From the NCBI GenBank assembly GCA_964572745.1, contig CAZNFT010000038.1:1-17950 (forward strand): a stretch of DNA of 17,950 nt. Direction: 5' to 3'. The notes beneath the pieces were generated by a model, which was not told the origin of the DNA, did no database searches, and saw only the letters and a list, made by a program, of their open reading frames with translations. A program made the position numbers and the translations under genes. Shown here one piece after another: positions 15,675 through 17,950 of the stretch (position 1 is the first letter of the stretch; every line of letters starts with the position of its first letter). Source of the DNA: M50B103 sp041667565 (GTDB lineage: Bacteria; Fidelibacterota; Fidelibacteria; Fidelibacterales; Fidelibacteraceae).

Positions 15675-16748
15675 TTAGTACCTCGTTTTTAGCACAATAT
15701 TACCTAGTTCTTTTATTTCGTCTTGTTCAGTAAAAATGACCCTACCACTTTTGGACAACACATTCCAGGCAATGTCGCTTGTGATATCATCTATTACGCC
15801 TGGCTTGGTTTTGTCCTTTACCAATTCAAAGGTTCTCTCGCTTGTCATACTTACCGGCTGAGCATAGTCTATATAAACTATCAGCAAGTCGCCACGTCCA
15901 TCGATCGAAGCTTGATAAATTTCCTGCAAATCGGTCAAAACAATACCCTGGCCTACCGCTTCATTTATTTCCCTGATGGCTTCGGTTTTGCGATTGTAGA
16001 GCATTGTCTTAACTACTTCCCAAGCCTGTCTTGCAATTTGATGTGTCTCAGTATTGTTGTAATCAATATTAGCGTAACCAAGATAAATTGTTGGTTTGTC
16101 TGCGATCTGCATAAAACGACTGTAGTTATCTTCGGTGCAAATAATTACACAATCTAAACCTGTTTCATTACAGGCCTTTACAACTGCCTTATCAACTTTT
16201 AGGTAATACTCGCGAATCATGTTATCTATAAGTTCACCATCAGTTCGTTTCTCATGATTTGTCACAATATGCGGATTTTCCAAAAATGGAAAACTTTCAT
16301 TTTCAATTTCATGAGTAATTTCTTTGTTAATAGCATTATACAGTGAAACACCACCTTGAGACAGTAAGAGGATTAAATATTCTTCACTTCTGTGTAGCGA
16401 CTTTATTAAGGAGCGAATACTAAAGCTGTTCGAAATATGAACTGTATTTTCTTGTGCTGGCCAAGGGAACTTTATTATTTCTTCTGTATCGTTGGAAAGA
16501 AAAATGTGTAAGGAGTCCAGGTTATAGTTTACATCTAATTCAAATTCCGATAATTTTTTCAATAAAGATTCTACGGGTTTTTTACCAAATTCATTTACAA
16601 TCCTTTCTTCTGCTTCATTTAAAAGATTTTTTAATCGAATTACATCTTGATCATTGTCAGGATGTGTCCTGTGTGTATTTAGCGAAATAGTAACACAAGG
16701 AGTGTTTTTTTCATTTGCTAATACTTCTAATTTTTGTCTGATTGTCAT
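15675..16748 (-). CDS. baeRF3-like protein (bacterial eRF1-related family)
   Basis: A 357-residue cytoplasmic protein. Its opening resembles the bacterial archaeo-eukaryotic release factor family 3: PCVTISLNTHRT at 17-28, then QDVIRLKNLLNEAEERI at 34-50. A middle region (~110-260) includes EEYLILLLSQGGVSLYNA and DKAVVKACNETGLDCVIICTE, suggesting the alternating strand-helix pattern of an eRF1 domain 2/3-like fold. The C-terminus (~270-357) has a domain with GRGDLLIVYIDYAQ. Such proteins have been proposed by comparative genomics to act on ribosomes or peptidyl-tRNA during stress or conflict. No function is proven. I recognise the family from the N-terminal motif, so this is a probable call. 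GGAAAG precedes the ATG. It lies 91 bases after the ureohydrolase gene. Confidence 0.7.
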   Translation of the reverse strand: MTIRQKLEVLANEKNTPCVTISLNTHRTHPDNDQDVIRLKNLLNEAEERIVNEFGKKPVESLLKKLSEFELDVNYNLDSLHIFLSNDTEEIIKFPWPAQENTVHISNSFSIRSLIKSLHRSEEYLILLLSQGGVSLYNAINKEITHEIENESFPFLENPHIVTNHEKRTDGELIDNMIREYYLKVDKAVVKACNETGLDCVIICTEDNYSRFMQIADKPTIYLGYANIDYNNTETHQIARQAWEVVKTMLYNRKTEAIREINEAVGQGIVLTDLQEIYQASIDGRGDLLIVYIDYAQPVSMTSERTFELVKDKTKPGVIDDITSDIAWNVLSKSGRVIFTEQDEIKELGNIVLKTRY

Positions 16749-16839
16749 TTGTACTTTCCTTTTTTTATAAAATGTTCAATGTTTGCTTTCTTGAATAATC
16801 GATTTATTTTTCTTTAAAAATGTGTGGTCAATTTTCCAA

Positions 16840-17838
16840 TTATTCACAAAGGCTTTCAATTACTGCATATATGATAGTTGCTGCAAGTTTTGCAGTTCTT
16901 CTATCATGATCTAGGGGAGGAGAGACCTCAGCGATGTCGAGGCTGATTACTTTTTTAGATTGTAGTATCTCTTTTGTGAACCTGAGTACATGATTCGGCT
17001 TTAAACCAAATGGTTGCAAAGCTGATACACCGGGAGCAGAGGCAGAACTAAACACGTCAGCACAAAGAGTTAGATAAATATAGTCATTCTTATCAATAAA
17101 TGACCCAATTTTAGCTGAAATACTATCATGATTTGATTCAAGGAACTCGTTCGCAAGCACATATTTAACTCCAAGTGAATCTGCTTTTTTAAAAAGGCTC
17201 TTGGTATTACCGGAACTTTGTATTCCTAAACAGAGATAATCAAAGCTCTGATTTTCTTTTGTGCATTTATCAGCTATTTGAGAAAACATGGTTCCAGAGG
17301 AGCCTTGATTGTCGTAGGGTCTAAGGTCAAAATGAGCATCAAAGTTTATGATGCCAATTTTAAGCTTTTCACTTAGTTTTTTTAGATGATTAAAAATACC
17401 ATTAAAATGGCCATATGCTAAGTCGTGACTGCCACCCAGTACGATTGGAAAGAAATGATTATCTAAGATCTTTTCTATGGCAATTTCCAAGTGTTCTTGG
17501 ATTTCTTCCATATTACCTTCTGGGCAAAAAAGATTTCCGGCATCATAAATTGTTGTTTTATTACAAAATGGCACTGGCAAACTTGCAAACTTATTACGAA
17601 TATCTTCCGGCCCATGTTTAGTGCCCGTTCTGCCTAAGTTCCTTTTAACTCCTTCATCGCAACAATATCCCAAAAAACAGATGTTTAATTTAGAAGAATC
17701 AATTTTTAGCGTCTTTAGGTCTTTTAAATTAAGAAGTTTGATTATTTGATGCATTCTGTATGAATCAGCATCATATAGATCATCAACTCTTCCTGTCCAA
17801 AATTTTGTGTTTGTTGGGGTATAATTTTTCAAATTCAT
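16840..17838 (-). CDS. hutG: Formimidoylglutamase-type ureohydrolase
   Basis: A 332-residue member of the arginase/agmatinase/formimidoylglutamase family. The closest match is HutG, which hydrolyses N-formimidoyl-glutamate to glutamate and formamide in histidine breakdown: CDEGVKRNLGRTGTKHGPEDIR (60-81) is the HutG form of this block. Manganese-site motifs are GGSHDLAYG (H138), NFDAHFDLR (D167, H169, D171) and LCADVFSSASAPGVSA (D261). The usual second Asp of the last site (IDLD in Salmonella HutG as I recall it) is Cys259 here. No hutH, hutU or hutI is nearby, so the pathway role is inferred from family only, and another guanidino-type substrate is possible. No clear ribosome site is seen. 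Confidence 0.85.
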   Translation of the reverse strand: MNLKNYTPTNTKFWTGRVDDLYDADSYRMHQIIKLLNLKDLKTLKIDSSKLNICFLGYCCDEGVKRNLGRTGTKHGPEDIRNKFASLPVPFCNKTTIYDAGNLFCPEGNMEEIQEHLEIAIEKILDNHFFPIVLGGSHDLAYGHFNGIFNHLKKLSEKLKIGIINFDAHFDLRPYDNQGSSGTMFSQIADKCTKENQSFDYLCLGIQSSGNTKSLFKKADSLGVKYVLANEFLESNHDSISAKIGSFIDKNDYIYLTLCADVFSSASAPGVSALQPFGLKPNHVLRFTKEILQSKKVISLDIAEVSPPLDHDRRTAKLAATIIYAVIESLCE

Positions 17839-17950
17839 TTATTTTGGTTTCCATTGTTTGTTTGAAGCATATTGTATCAGCAAATCTTACTACTCCGCGT
17901 AACTGCAATTATAATCCTGTATTTCTAATTTTAATTTTTTAATTATAAAA

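Noticed and set aside
15723..16157. A 144-codon open frame on the + strand
   Set aside because: It is antisense to the baeRF-like gene, whose protein shows family motifs, and it has no supported start site or homology I recognise.
16840..17838. A histidine-utilisation operon
   Set aside because: Only the HutG-like gene is present. No hutH, hutU, hutI or regulator is in the window.

Overview
This is about 18 kb of AT-rich bacterial DNA. The first gene encodes a secreted protein with a C-terminal PNPFNP-type (type IX-like, FlgD-Ig) sorting domain. That domain, together with several signal peptides and lipoboxes, points to the Fibrobacteres-Chlorobi-Bacteroidetes superphylum or a neighbouring candidate phylum (Cloacimonadota, Marinimicrobia and relatives are plausible). 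The sequence alone does not fix the phylum. I saw no rRNA, tRNA, CRISPR array, transposase or phage gene.

Left block, + strand (178-7077). A tight gene string runs secreted phosphodiester glycosidase, secreted purple-acid-phosphatase-like phosphoesterase, nadC (NAD synthesis) and miaA (tRNA A37 prenylation), with gaps of 6-7 bases and one overlap. After a 104-base gap come queF (queuosine precursor reductase) and a surface lipoprotein that overlaps it by 4 bases. A symmetric terminator closes the block. The two secreted enzymes could act in sequence on phosphodiester-linked sugars outside the cell. nadC, miaA and queF are housekeeping genes.

Right block, mostly - strand (7153-17838). In coordinate order: a UPF0316 membrane protein, a pirin-family cupin, a haem catalase, a lysoplasmalogenase-like membrane protein, an RtcB-type RNA ligase (overlapping the membrane gene by ATGA), an M81/MlrC-like lipoprotein (the only + strand gene here), an ADP-ribosylglycohydrolase, a protein resembling the bacterial archaeo-eukaryotic release factor family (baeRF3-like), and a formimidoylglutamase-type ureohydrolase. 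Many of these are damage, repair or stress functions: peroxide removal, RNA repair, ADP-ribose removal and a ribosome-related eRF1-like protein.

Two non-coding patterns link the right block. First, the upstream regions of catalase, rtcB and the ADP-ribosylglycohydrolase share a promoter-like motif (TTG or TAG, exactly 23 bases, then TATCTTTA-like). The catalase and rtcB copies agree at about 29 of 33 positions. Second, a family of four intergenic terminator-like elements, all in the same orientation, share a tag (ATTGCAAGA on the - strand) after the T-tract. One copy has lost its 5' stem arm but kept the 3' part and flank. Other points of interest are a QueF with Gln where the conserved active-site His should be, a formimidoylglutamase with Cys at a usual metal-ligand Asp, and a duplicated dyad repeat at the left edge.
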